From: Akkermansia muciniphila
Lineage (GTDB): Bacteria; Verrucomicrobiota; Verrucomicrobiia; Limisphaerales; UBA1100
NCBI GenBank assembly: GCA_945903605.1
Contig: CAMDOH010000016.1
Span: forward strand, 1 to 43,660
Length of the DNA stretch: 43,660 bases
Reading direction: 5' to 3'
This document shows, piece by piece, positions 34,015 through 42,246 of this stretch (its first letter is position 1; the number at the start of each line of letters is the position of its first letter). Both the position numbers and the translations under genes were made by a program. Below the pieces are notes generated by a model. That model was not told the DNA's origin. It was given only the letters and a program-made list of their open reading frames with translations, and made no database searches.

Positions 34015-35454
34015 TCACGCGAGAATCTCTCTCACCAATCTCGCCGGACGGTCGTTGGTGAGTTTCTGTTCGCGGCCGGCGTGATGGTAGATGAGGCGGT
34101 TGTGGTCCAAGCCAAAAAGGTGGAGCAGGGTGGCTTGATAATCGTTGGCGGTCACGCGGTCCACCACGGCGCGATGGCCGACTTCATCGGTCTGTCCATA
34201 CACGATGCCGGGTTTGAAACCGCCGCCCGCAACCCATGTGCTGAAGCCTTGCCCGTTGTGGTCGCGGCCGGGTTTGCTGCCGCGGACTTGGGTGAGCGGC
34301 AGGCGTCCAATCTCGCCGCCCCAATGAACGACGGTGGTGTCGAGCAGGCCGCGTTGTTTGAGATCGGTGACGAGCGCGGCGGCGGGTTGATCGGTGCGGC
34401 GACAGATTTTGGGAAGCGCCTCGCGGATATTTTCGTGGGTGTCCCACGGCTGGCCGGCGAGAAGAATCTGCACGAAGCGCACGCCGCGTTCCACCAGTCG
34501 CCGTGCGATGAGGCAGCGCGTGCCGTACTCGCGCGTTTCATCGTGGTCGAGGCCATAAAGTTTGCGTGTCGCTTCGCTCTCGCTGGTGATATCGAAAGCC
34601 TCCTTCGCGGCCGTCTGCATGCGCGCGGCCAATTCATAACTGGCAATGCGGGCCTCGAGCGCATGCTCGCCGGGCAGACGCGCGATGTGGTTTGAATTGA
34701 GCGAGGAGAGGAGTTCGAGATAATTGCGCTGCGCATTGCCTCGAAGATGCGCGGGCGGATCGAGGTTGAGCACGCGCGGTTCTTTTGCGCGCAGCACCGT
34801 GCCTTGATAGAGGCTGGGCAGCCAGCCGTTGCTCCAATTCGACATGGTGTCCACGGGATAACCGTTGGGATCGGAGAGCACCATGTACGCGGGCAGATTT
34901 TCAGAGGCGCTGCCCAGCGCATAAGTGAGCCACGAACCGAGACTCGGACGACCGATGACGGCGGGCACTCCGGAATTGATGTAGCGGATGGAAACCTCGT
35001 GGCCGTTGTGTCCACTGTGCATGGAACGGATGAGGCAGAAATCGTCCACGATGCGCGCGGTGTGCGGCAGCAGTTCGCTCAGCTCCGTGCCGCACTGGCC
35101 GTGCTTCTGAAATTTCCACGGGCTGCCCAGAAGATTGCGGCTGGCATCGCTCACAAAACTGTAGTCCACGTCGCCCGTATAAGTCTTGCCGTCCAGTCGC
35201 GTAAGTTCGGGCTTCGGATCGGTGAGATCCATGTGGCTGGGGCCGCCGTGCATGAAGAGCGAAATCATCGCGCGGGCCTTGGGCGCAAAGTGCGGATCCT
35301 TCGGCTTGAGATCGAAGCTGCGTTGCGCGCGTGGAATATTCGGTGGCGTGGCCAGCAGGTTGTCGCGTTGCAACATCGTGGCGAGCGCGATGGAGCCGAT
35401 GCCCAGCGCATGCCCAGCCAGAAATTCGCGGCGGGTGATGGCAGGCGGAGTCAT
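34015..35454 (-). CDS. DUF1501 secreted protein, copy A (Tat signal)
   Basis: 479 residues with a twin-arginine signal, TRREFLAG at 7-14, followed by a hydrophobic stretch to about 33. The DUF1501 core begins with FMHGGPSHMDLTDPKP and continues with SELLPHTARIVDDFCLIRSM, GRPSLGSWLTYALGS, LARRLVERGVRF, WDTHENI and HWGGEIGRLP. The family belongs to the alkaline-phosphatase/sulfatase-like fold by published classification, but its reaction is not established. The start overlaps the stop of copy B as ATGA, so translation is probably coupled. Third gene of the cytochrome-DUF1501-DUF1501 set. Exported folded through Tat by inference. Confidence 0.88.
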   Translation of the reverse strand: MTPPAITRREFLAGHALGIGSIALATMLQRDNLLATPPNIPRAQRSFDLKPKDPHFAPKARAMISLFMHGGPSHMDLTDPKPELTRLDGKTYTGDVDYSFVSDASRNLLGSPWKFQKHGQCGTELSELLPHTARIVDDFCLIRSMHSGHNGHEVSIRYINSGVPAVIGRPSLGSWLTYALGSASENLPAYMVLSDPNGYPVDTMSNWSNGWLPSLYQGTVLRAKEPRVLNLDPPAHLRGNAQRNYLELLSSLNSNHIARLPGEHALEARIASYELAARMQTAAKEAFDITSESEATRKLYGLDHDETREYGTRCLIARRLVERGVRFVQILLAGQPWDTHENIREALPKICRRTDQPAAALVTDLKQRGLLDTTVVHWGGEIGRLPLTQVRGSKPGRDHNGQGFSTWVAGGGFKPGIVYGQTDEVGHRAVVDRVTANDYQATLLHLFGLDHNRLIYHHAGREQKLTNDRPARLVREILA

Positions 35455-36902
35455 GCCAGAAGTTCCTTCACCACGCGCGCGGGCTGGCTGTCGGTGAGCG
35501 TCTGCTCGACGGCGTTGCGTTTATACACCAGCCGCGTGTGGTCGAGGCCAAAGAGGTGGAGCAGCGTGGCGTGATAGTCGTAATGGTTGACGATATCGCG
35601 CTCGGCGTTGACGCCCCATTCATCCGTGGCGCCGTGGATGTGGCCGCTGCGAATGCCGCCGCCAGCGAGCCACATCGAGAAGCCGTAGGTGTTGTGATCG
35701 CGGCCGACACGGGCGCGGCCGGTGTCGTTTTGGATGACGGGCAGGCGGCCCATCTCGCCGCCCCAATGGACGAGCGTGGAATCCAGAAGGCCGCGCGATT
35801 TCAGATCTTTCACGAGCGCGACGCTGGGCTGGTCAATCTTTTTGCACGCGGCGGGCAACGCCGTGAGGATGCTGCCGTGATGATCCCAGAATTGGTTCTG
35901 CGTGAAAATCTGGACGAACCTCACGCCGCGTTCGACCAGCCGGCGCGCGATGAGACAGCGCGTGCCAAATTCGCGAGTCGCCTCCTGATCGATGCCGTAG
36001 AGCTTTTTCGTCGCCTCACTTTCATTGCTGACATCCATCGCGTCGGCAGCGGCGGTCTGCATGCGCGCGGCAAGTTCAAAGCTGGCGATGCGCGCTTCGA
36101 GTTCCAATTCGCCGGGATGTTTTTCCAGATGCTCACGATTGAGTGCCCCCAGCAAATCCAGAAATTGCCGCTGCGGTTGGCCGCGCAGATGTTCGGGCGC
36201 ATCGAGATTGAGGATGCGCGGTTCGCGCGGGCGCACGACGGTGCCTTGATAGATCGATGGCAACCAGCCTGCCGACCAGTTGAGGACGCCGAGCACCGGC
36301 AGGTTCGCCGGATCTCGCAGCACCATGTACGCAGGGAGATTATCACTCTCGCTGCCCAACCCATAAGTGAGCCAACTGCCCAGAGCCGGACGACCGCTGA
36401 TGGGGCGGCCGCTGTTGAGCGCGTCGATGGATTGCCCGTGATTGTTGACGCCAGTGCGCATCGAACGGACGAGGCAGATGTCATCAGCGACAGATCCCAG
36501 ATGCGGCAGCAACTCCGAGAGCTCCATGCCGCACTGGCCGTGGCGCTGGAATTTCCAAAAGCTCGGCAGCACTTTTGCGCTGGCCTGCGCGGCGTTATCG
36601 TACTTGATCTGGCCGGGAAAAACCTGACCGGCGTATTTATCGAGGATGGGTTTTGGATCGGTGAGATCGATGTGGCTGGGGCCGCCCTGCATGAAAATGG
36701 AAATCATCGCGCGGGACTTGGGCGCAGCCGGCGGCACTTTGGGTTGCAGCGAGTGGGCCTCGCGCAGGAGGTCGGGCTTGATGGGATTGGCGAGGAGATT
36801 CTGCCGGTGCAGCAGCCAGGCCAACGCCGTGCCGCCGATACCCATCGCCTGGGTGGCGAGGAAATGCCGGCGCGTGGAAGTGCTGGCAGTCTCAATCGAC
36901 AT
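35451..36902 (-). CDS. DUF1501 secreted protein, copy B (Tat signal)
   Basis: 483 residues, clearly paralogous to copy A over the whole length. Twin-arginine signal STRRHFLATQAMGIGG at 9-24. Shared blocks are FMQGGPSHIDLTDPKP, SELLPHLGSVADDICLVRSM, GRPALGSWLTYGLGSES, YQGTVVRPREPRILNLD, RRLVERGVRFVQIF, WDHHGS and HWGGEMGRLPVIQ. The start overlaps the end of the PSCyt gene by 11 bases and the stop overlaps the start of copy A, so the three genes form a translationally coupled operon. Function unassigned; in this phylum such proteins accompany PSCyt/DUF1549/DUF1553 proteins. Confidence 0.88.
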   Translation of the reverse strand: MSIETASTSTRRHFLATQAMGIGGTALAWLLHRQNLLANPIKPDLLREAHSLQPKVPPAAPKSRAMISIFMQGGPSHIDLTDPKPILDKYAGQVFPGQIKYDNAAQASAKVLPSFWKFQRHGQCGMELSELLPHLGSVADDICLVRSMRTGVNNHGQSIDALNSGRPISGRPALGSWLTYGLGSESDNLPAYMVLRDPANLPVLGVLNWSAGWLPSIYQGTVVRPREPRILNLDAPEHLRGQPQRQFLDLLGALNREHLEKHPGELELEARIASFELAARMQTAAADAMDVSNESEATKKLYGIDQEATREFGTRCLIARRLVERGVRFVQIFTQNQFWDHHGSILTALPAACKKIDQPSVALVKDLKSRGLLDSTLVHWGGEMGRLPVIQNDTGRARVGRDHNTYGFSMWLAGGGIRSGHIHGATDEWGVNAERDIVNHYDYHATLLHLFGLDHTRLVYKRNAVEQTLTDSQPARVVKELLA

Positions 36903-39807
36903 AGATGAAGGCGTTGGAACTGATGAGTGCGTGGCAGTAGGTGGCCAGCGCTGTGAGTGGCGCTTCCTTGTCTTTCTGCTCGGTAAAAAGCGCGGTCTGC
37001 GTGGTCAGAAATGCGCGCGCGCGAGTGAGGTCGGCTGCGCCCGGCTCGCGGCACAGCGCGAGTTCCCAGGCGAGCGCGAGCTGGCGGTCGGGATTTTCCG
37101 GGTGCGCTTTTTGAAGGCGCAGAGCCATCGCGCGGGATTGGCCGATGATGAACTCATTGTTCATAAAGATCAACGCCTGCGGGGCGACGGTGGAGACGGT
37201 GCGCTTGGCGCAAGTCGGTTCCATGGCGGGCGCATCGAAGGCGTTAAAAAGCGAGAGCACGCGCGAGCGGCGGACTTGGATGAAGACACTGCGGCGATGT
37301 TGCTGGCCTTTGAGGTCCACGACCTGACCGGGTTTGCGTTCGCCATCGAGATTTTCTTTGCCGATGATGAATTGTCCCACTTCATCTTCCATCACCGAAA
37401 TGGGTTTGCCGAACATTTCCAGATTGAGCTGGCCACTGAGCGCAAGGGCGCTGTCGCGAATAATCTCAGATTCAATCCGGCGCACATTCATCCGACCGAG
37501 CAGCCGGTTTTCAGGATCGGCGTCGTCGAGTTGTTTCGTGCGCTGGGCGGTCTGCCGGTAGGCGTGGCTCGTCATGATGAGTTTGTGGAGCCGCTTGAGC
37601 TGCCAGCCATTTTGCGCAAAATCAAGCGCGAGCCAATCAAGCAATCCGGGGTGGGTGGGCAATTCTCCCAAGCGACCGAAGTCGCCGGGAGTGTCCACGA
37701 TGCCGCGACCGAAGTGGTGCAGCCAGATGCGGTTCACCAGTGCGCGGCCGGTGAGTGGATGGGTGCCGTCGGTGAGGCGTTTGGCAAGCGCAAGCCGGCG
37801 ACCGGATGAATGGATGGCGGCATCTTTTTCGGGAATGGAATGGGTGGGCAGCGAAACAACGGTGAGTTCGCCCGGCTTCACGGCGTCCCTGAGTTGCGCG
37901 TGGTCGCCGCGATGAAAAATATGAGTGAGGGGGAGGGCGCCGGCAGGTTCCGTGAGCGCGCGGATAAATTGCTCTTCGGGTTTGGTGTCGCGCACTTCCT
38001 TGGACTTGGCTGCCATGTCTTTTAGAATTTTCTCAGAGAGCATGTCGCGGAATACTTGGGCGCGGTCGGCGAGGGTCTTCATATCGGTGGCAGCAGCCGC
38101 ATCGAATTGCGCGAGGGAAGATTCCTCCACCGCCACAGCGGGGTGCGCCTTGAGCAGCTCTTTCTGTTCGGCGTTGCGTTTGTCGGGAAGGGCCTGACGC
38201 GCGGCATCGAGCAGTGCGCGCTTGTCTGCGGGGGCGGATTCGATGGCGCTTTTGCGGATGCGTTCGAGGTGCGCGGCGAGTTTTGTTTTACGCTCGTTGT
38301 CGCGCTTGGTGGCCTCGCCGCTATATTCGTTGTCGTAGAGATAGAGTGAGCCTGCGCTGATGTTGCCGATGCTCGGATGATCTTTGAGCAGCGACTTTTG
38401 CTCGGCCGTGCGATTGGCGTCGGGCAGTCGGTAGGCGGTGCCAAGTGCGGCGCGCAGATTTTCGGGCTGCTTGGTGAGCTGCCAATCCAGCGTGAGGCTG
38501 ATGAAGTGATCGACCTTTTTTGTGCGTTCAGTATCAAGCACCTTGGCTTGTTCCTCAATCGTGGCAGCCTTGGCGCGGTCGGCGTCGGTGTAGAGGGAAA
38601 TCTGTCGGGCGGCGGGGACGCGCCAGTTATTCCAATCCAGCGCGGGCGCAAAGACGGCGCGCATCCTGTAATAGTCCGCCTGCGGGATGGGATCGTAACG
38701 ATGATTGTGGCAGCGCGCGCAATCGAGCGTGAGGCCGAGGAGCGAAGTGCCGACGATTTGCAGCGTGCCAGCGATGGCTTCGTTGCGCGCGAGCATTTCA
38801 TCGCCACCCTGTCCGGTGCCATCGGGCGCCATGGCAAGGAAACCGGTGGCGGTGAGCTTGTCGATTTGTTCGGGCGAGAGATTGGTGTGGGGCGGCTTGA
38901 CCATCTCATCTCCGGCGAGTTGTTCCTGAACGAAACGATCGAAGGGCATGTCCCTGTTGAAAGCGCGGATGACATAATCGCGATAACGCCACGCCCACGG
39001 GCGTTCGCGGTCGGCCTCGGTGTAGCCCTCGGAATCCGCGTAGCCGGCAACATCGAGCCAGTGACGGCCCCATCGCTCGCCATATCGCGGCGAGGCCAGT
39101 AGGCGGTCGATGAGTTTTTCGTAGGCGTCGGACGCGGTGTCTTTCAGAAAAGCCTCGGTCTCCTCGGGAGTCGGCGGCAGTCCTGTGAGATCAAACGAGG
39201 CGCGGCGCAGCAACGTGCGTCTGTCAGCCGCCAGCGAGAAGGAGAGTCCCTTTTGTTTTAATCGGGCGAGCAGAAAGGCGTCGATGGGATTGGCGACGCC
39301 GTTGGCGGGGATCACCGGTTTGGCGAGCGGCTGAAATGCCCACCACGCGCGTTCCTCTTCGGTGATCAACGCGGCATTGGCATCCTCCGGTTCCGCGCGG
39401 GCGATGGGCGCGCCTTTGTCAATCCACGCGCGGACGGTGGCGATTTCTGCGGGGCTGAGTTTCTTGCCGCCTTTGGGCATCTCGCCGCTGACAATGTTTT
39501 TGTAGAGCAGGCTCGAATCGGGCCGGCCAGAAACAATCGCAGGCCCGTGTTCGCCGCCTTTTATGAGCAGCCGCTTGAGCCGCACATCCAGCCCGCCTTT
39601 TGTTTTGCCCTCCTCACCGTGACACTGAAAACAGTGCGTCTTGAAGATTGGCCGGATGTCTTTCTCGAATGTCAGCGCGGGTGCAGCGGCGATGGGGATG
39701 GCGCAAACGCCGGCCAGAACGAGGAACACAGCCAAGCGCGAAACTGGGGCGGACTTTGGAACCGAATCCATCGCCGTATTGACCTCCATTTTTACCGCTT
39801 CATTCAA
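36892..39807 (-). CDS. PSCyt1 - DUF1549 - DUF1553 secreted cytochrome-like protein
   Basis: 971 residues. The N-terminus has several possible starts (Met1, 7, 13) before a signal peptide (about 24-42, LAVFLVLAGVCAIPIAAAP). The planctomycete cytochrome c domain (about 46-135) has the heme motif CFQCH (59-63) and the distal GEMPKGGKKLSP. DUF1549 (about 173-380) includes RRASFDLTGLPPTPEE, YGERWGRHWLDVAGYADSEG and a second CxxCH, CARCH (363-367). A helical middle region (400-620) carries a duplicated motif (LPDANRTAEQKSLLKDHP and LPDKRNAEQKELLKAHP). DUF1553 (about 665-960) includes NRIWLHHFGRGIVDTPGDFG and MTSHAYRQTA. This architecture is typical of PVC bacteria; an electron-transfer role in polymer or organic-acid catabolism is suspected. 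First gene of the operon. Confidence 0.92.
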   Translation of the reverse strand: MNEAVKMEVNTAMDSVPKSAPVSRLAVFLVLAGVCAIPIAAAPALTFEKDIRPIFKTHCFQCHGEEGKTKGGLDVRLKRLLIKGGEHGPAIVSGRPDSSLLYKNIVSGEMPKGGKKLSPAEIATVRAWIDKGAPIARAEPEDANAALITEEERAWWAFQPLAKPVIPANGVANPIDAFLLARLKQKGLSFSLAADRRTLLRRASFDLTGLPPTPEETEAFLKDTASDAYEKLIDRLLASPRYGERWGRHWLDVAGYADSEGYTEADRERPWAWRYRDYVIRAFNRDMPFDRFVQEQLAGDEMVKPPHTNLSPEQIDKLTATGFLAMAPDGTGQGGDEMLARNEAIAGTLQIVGTSLLGLTLDCARCHNHRYDPIPQADYYRMRAVFAPALDWNNWRVPAARQISLYTDADRAKAATIEEQAKVLDTERTKKVDHFISLTLDWQLTKQPENLRAALGTAYRLPDANRTAEQKSLLKDHPSIGNISAGSLYLYDNEYSGEATKRDNERKTKLAAHLERIRKSAIESAPADKRALLDAARQALPDKRNAEQKELLKAHPAVAVEESSLAQFDAAAATDMKTLADRAQVFRDMLSEKILKDMAAKSKEVRDTKPEEQFIRALTEPAGALPLTHIFHRGDHAQLRDAVKPGELTVVSLPTHSIPEKDAAIHSSGRRLALAKRLTDGTHPLTGRALVNRIWLHHFGRGIVDTPGDFGRLGELPTHPGLLDWLALDFAQNGWQLKRLHKLIMTSHAYRQTAQRTKQLDDADPENRLLGRMNVRRIESEIIRDSALALSGQLNLEMFGKPISVMEDEVGQFIIGKENLDGERKPGQVVDLKGQQHRRSVFIQVRRSRVLSLFNAFDAPAMEPTCAKRTVSTVAPQALIFMNNEFIIGQSRAMALRLQKAHPENPDRQLALAWELALCREPGAADLTRARAFLTTQTALFTEQKDKEAPLTALATYCHALISSNAFIYVD

Positions 39808-39828
39808 GTTGAAACTGCAAGTTTTCTA

Positions 39829-39857
39829 TTTGCGAACGGCGCCGGTCTGACTAGAAT
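39829..39857 (+). promoter_or_regulatory. candidate promoter of the CehA/McbA-type gene
   Basis: TTTGCG (39829-39834) and TAGAAT (39852-39857; 5 of 6 consensus bases) are separated by 17 bases in the 64-base gap between the divergent cytochrome and metallohydrolase genes. The transcript would start only about 8 bases before the ATG at 39872, implying a near-leaderless mRNA. The -35 match is weak. Confidence 0.25.
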
Positions 39858-39871
39858 TCAGGCGTACCATT

Positions 39872-42166
39872 ATGAAAACAACCTCCCTCCTTTCCACACT
39901 CCTATTGTGCATTGCAACAATGGATGCCAAAGCGCACTTGGTGGCCGACATCGAGATCCAGCCGCTGGCCGCGCAGGTGCAGCGCGTGATCGAGGCGCTG
40001 AATTATCTGGGCGAGCCGATTCCAAAGGAAACGGGCGCGATGCTCGACAAGGCGCTGAAGCTGGGCGACGTGCAGGAGGTGCAGCGGTTGATGGATGCCC
40101 GCTGCCTTTACGTGGTGTCGATCAATCCAGAGATGCGCGTGAAAGTGGCGCAGGGGGCTGTCAAACCGGAGCTGGTGCAAAACGGCTGGCGACAATTTCT
40201 GGTGAAGGTGATTAACGAATCGGGCACGACGGCGGCATTGCGCGTGACCAGCCCGAATGCGCTGCGGCTTTTTAATTCGCCGCAGGCCGATGTGGCCGGT
40301 CGCTGGCTCGACTTGCAGTCGTATGATGCCCAGCCGCTACGTCCGACGCTCAGCGGGCTGGGGGTTGAGTATCGCATCATCCAACTCTACAGCCGCGACG
40401 CGGGTAAGCGCGAGGCGAAGATCGCCTTCAACGTGGGGCAAGGCACGCAGGACATCGGCTTCCGCAATGAAGCCGACGTGCTTTTCACAGCGCAGCCGCC
40501 GTTGGATGTGATCTTTGGTGTGAAAGACGAAAACGGCAGGCCGACCACCGCCTCATTCATCATCCGTGACGCGCAGGGCCGCACGTATCCATCGCAAGCC
40601 AAGCGGCTGGCACCGGACTTCGCATTTCATCCGCAGGTCTATCGCGAAGATGGAGAGAAAGTGAAACTGCCCGCTGGAGTTTACACGGTGGAATTTCAAC
40701 GCGGCCCGGAGTCGATCATCAAAAAACAAACGGTGACTCTCGATAGTGCAACCAAGCGACTGGATTTCAAAGTCGAGCGCTGGGTGGATCCTTCGAAGCT
40801 CGGCTGGATTTCCGGTGATCATCACATCCACGCCGCCGGTTGCGCTCATTACACCAATCCCACCGAGGGGGTCCACGCGCCGGACATGATGCGTCATATT
40901 CTCGGTGAGGATTTGAAGGTCGGCTGCAATCTTACTTGGGGGCCGTGCTTCGATTATCAAAAACAATTCTTCACCGGCAAAGACGACAAGGTCTCCACGT
41001 TTCCCTACATCCTGCGTTACGACATCGAGGTGTCGGGCTTCGGCTCGCATCAAAGCGGGCATTTGTGCCTGCTGCAACTCAAGGATCAGATGTATCCGGG
41101 CGGCGATTCGAAAAACCACTGGCCCACGCTGGGTTTGAACACCCTTCGCTGGGCGAAGAAACAGGGCGCCGTCGTCGGGCCTGCGCATTCGGGCTGGGGC
41201 TTGCAGCCTGTCGCACCGGGCAATAACGCGCCGGTTTCCAGCAAGACATCCGGCGAAGTACGCGCCGCCAGCGAAACGTTGCCCAACTACATCATTCCGC
41301 CCTTCAACGGCATCGGCGCCAATGAATACATCATGAATGTCACGCACACCGTGCCCGGCCCCGCCGGCAAGCTTGTGCCTGCGGTGGATTTTCTTTCGAT
41401 GGTGGACACGCCGCATTTGTGGGAGCTGAACATCTGGTATCACACACTCAACGTCGGCTTCCGCACGCGTATCAGCGGCGAGACGGATTTCCCCTGCATC
41501 TACGGCGAGAAGGTCGGGTTGGGCCGCAGCTACGTGAAACTCCCCGCGAAGTGGACTTATGAGGATTGGTGCGAAGGCATCCGCGCCGGCCGCAATTATG
41601 TGAGCGACGGCAAAAGTCATTTGATGGAAGTGAAGCTCAACAATCTGGCGATGGGCGAGAGCGGCAGCGAAGTGAAGTTGAGCGAAGCGGGCACCGTGCG
41701 GTTCACCGCCAAGGTCGCCGCGCGACTCAATGAACAGCCCAATCCCGCCATCAAGAATGCGCCGCAGAGCGCGAAGCCTTATTGGGATGTCGAGCGCGCA
41801 CGCATCGGCGAGACACGTGAAGTACCCGTCGAAGTCATCGTCAACGGCTATCCCGTCGCCAGAAAAAACATTCTCGCCGATGGCACCACGCGCGATGTGA
41901 CCTTCGATGTGAAGATCGACCAGAGCAGTTGGGTCGCGCTGCGTATTCTGCCAAGCGCCCACACCAATCCCATCTGGGTGATGGTGGGTGACAAACCCGT
42001 GCGCGCCTCCAAACGCAGCGCCGAGTGGTGCCTCAAAAGTGTGGACGTCTGCTGGTCGCAGAAAGAACGCACCTACAAAGCCGACGAAAAAGAACAAGCT
42101 GCCAAGGACTACGAACACGCCCGCGCCGTGTATCGAAAAATCATCAGCGAATCCAAATTGGAGTAG
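39872..42166 (+). CDS. CehA/McbA-family secreted metallohydrolase (PHP-like domain)
   Basis: 764 residues. The N-terminus (TTSLLSTLLLCIATMDAKA) is a signal peptide. Residues about 25-300 hold helical and beta-sandwich parts. The catalytic region starts at GWISGDHHIHAAGCAHYTNP (about 311-330), whose H-x-H pair is the metal site of PHP-type hydrolases; SGFGSHQSGHLCL (388-400) and GPAHSGWG supply further histidines. The family is named for carbaryl hydrolases CehA and McbA, but most members have unknown substrates and this one should not be assumed to cleave carbamates. C-terminal beta domain about 590-690. It diverges from the PSCyt/DUF1501 operon and probably shares its regulation. Confidence 0.85.
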   Translation: MKTTSLLSTLLLCIATMDAKAHLVADIEIQPLAAQVQRVIEALNYLGEPIPKETGAMLDKALKLGDVQEVQRLMDARCLYVVSINPEMRVKVAQGAVKPELVQNGWRQFLVKVINESGTTAALRVTSPNALRLFNSPQADVAGRWLDLQSYDAQPLRPTLSGLGVEYRIIQLYSRDAGKREAKIAFNVGQGTQDIGFRNEADVLFTAQPPLDVIFGVKDENGRPTTASFIIRDAQGRTYPSQAKRLAPDFAFHPQVYREDGEKVKLPAGVYTVEFQRGPESIIKKQTVTLDSATKRLDFKVERWVDPSKLGWISGDHHIHAAGCAHYTNPTEGVHAPDMMRHILGEDLKVGCNLTWGPCFDYQKQFFTGKDDKVSTFPYILRYDIEVSGFGSHQSGHLCLLQLKDQMYPGGDSKNHWPTLGLNTLRWAKKQGAVVGPAHSGWGLQPVAPGNNAPVSSKTSGEVRAASETLPNYIIPPFNGIGANEYIMNVTHTVPGPAGKLVPAVDFLSMVDTPHLWELNIWYHTLNVGFRTRISGETDFPCIYGEKVGLGRSYVKLPAKWTYEDWCEGIRAGRNYVSDGKSHLMEVKLNNLAMGESGSEVKLSEAGTVRFTAKVAARLNEQPNPAIKNAPQSAKPYWDVERARIGETREVPVEVIVNGYPVARKNILADGTTRDVTFDVKIDQSSWVALRILPSAHTNPIWVMVGDKPVRASKRSAEWCLKSVDVCWSQKERTYKADEKEQAAKDYEHARAVYRKIISESKLE

Positions 42167-42199
42167 CCGAATTTTGAGAGTGGAGAACGTGCCAGCAAT

Positions 42200-42234
42200 A
42201 ACGATTTGACACTTCGCGTGACGAATCGTTAATT
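42200..42234 (+). promoter_or_regulatory. candidate promoter with overlapping inverted repeat, upstream of the proline-rich gene
   Basis: A perfect TTGACA (42206-42211) is followed after 17 bases by TTAATT (42229-42234, weak -10). An inverted repeat AACGATT (42200-42206) / AATCGTT (42224-42230) with inner CAC/GTG embraces the -35 and spacer, as an operator might. It could instead be a terminator hairpin for the upstream gene, but no T-run follows. Confidence 0.4.
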
Positions 42235-42246
42235 AGTGTTAAGGAT

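Noticed and set aside
35538-36908. Plus-strand open frame of 456 codons opposite DUF1501 copy B
   Set aside because: Antisense shadow of a conserved gene, with no domain motif; a similar shadow lies opposite copy A.
40553-42118. Long minus-strand open frame of about 520 codons opposite the CehA/McbA-type gene
   Set aside because: It lies fully antisense to a gene with clear family motifs and signal peptide; the product is His/Ala/Arg-rich with no recognisable domain. Long antisense frames are expected in GC-rich coding DNA.
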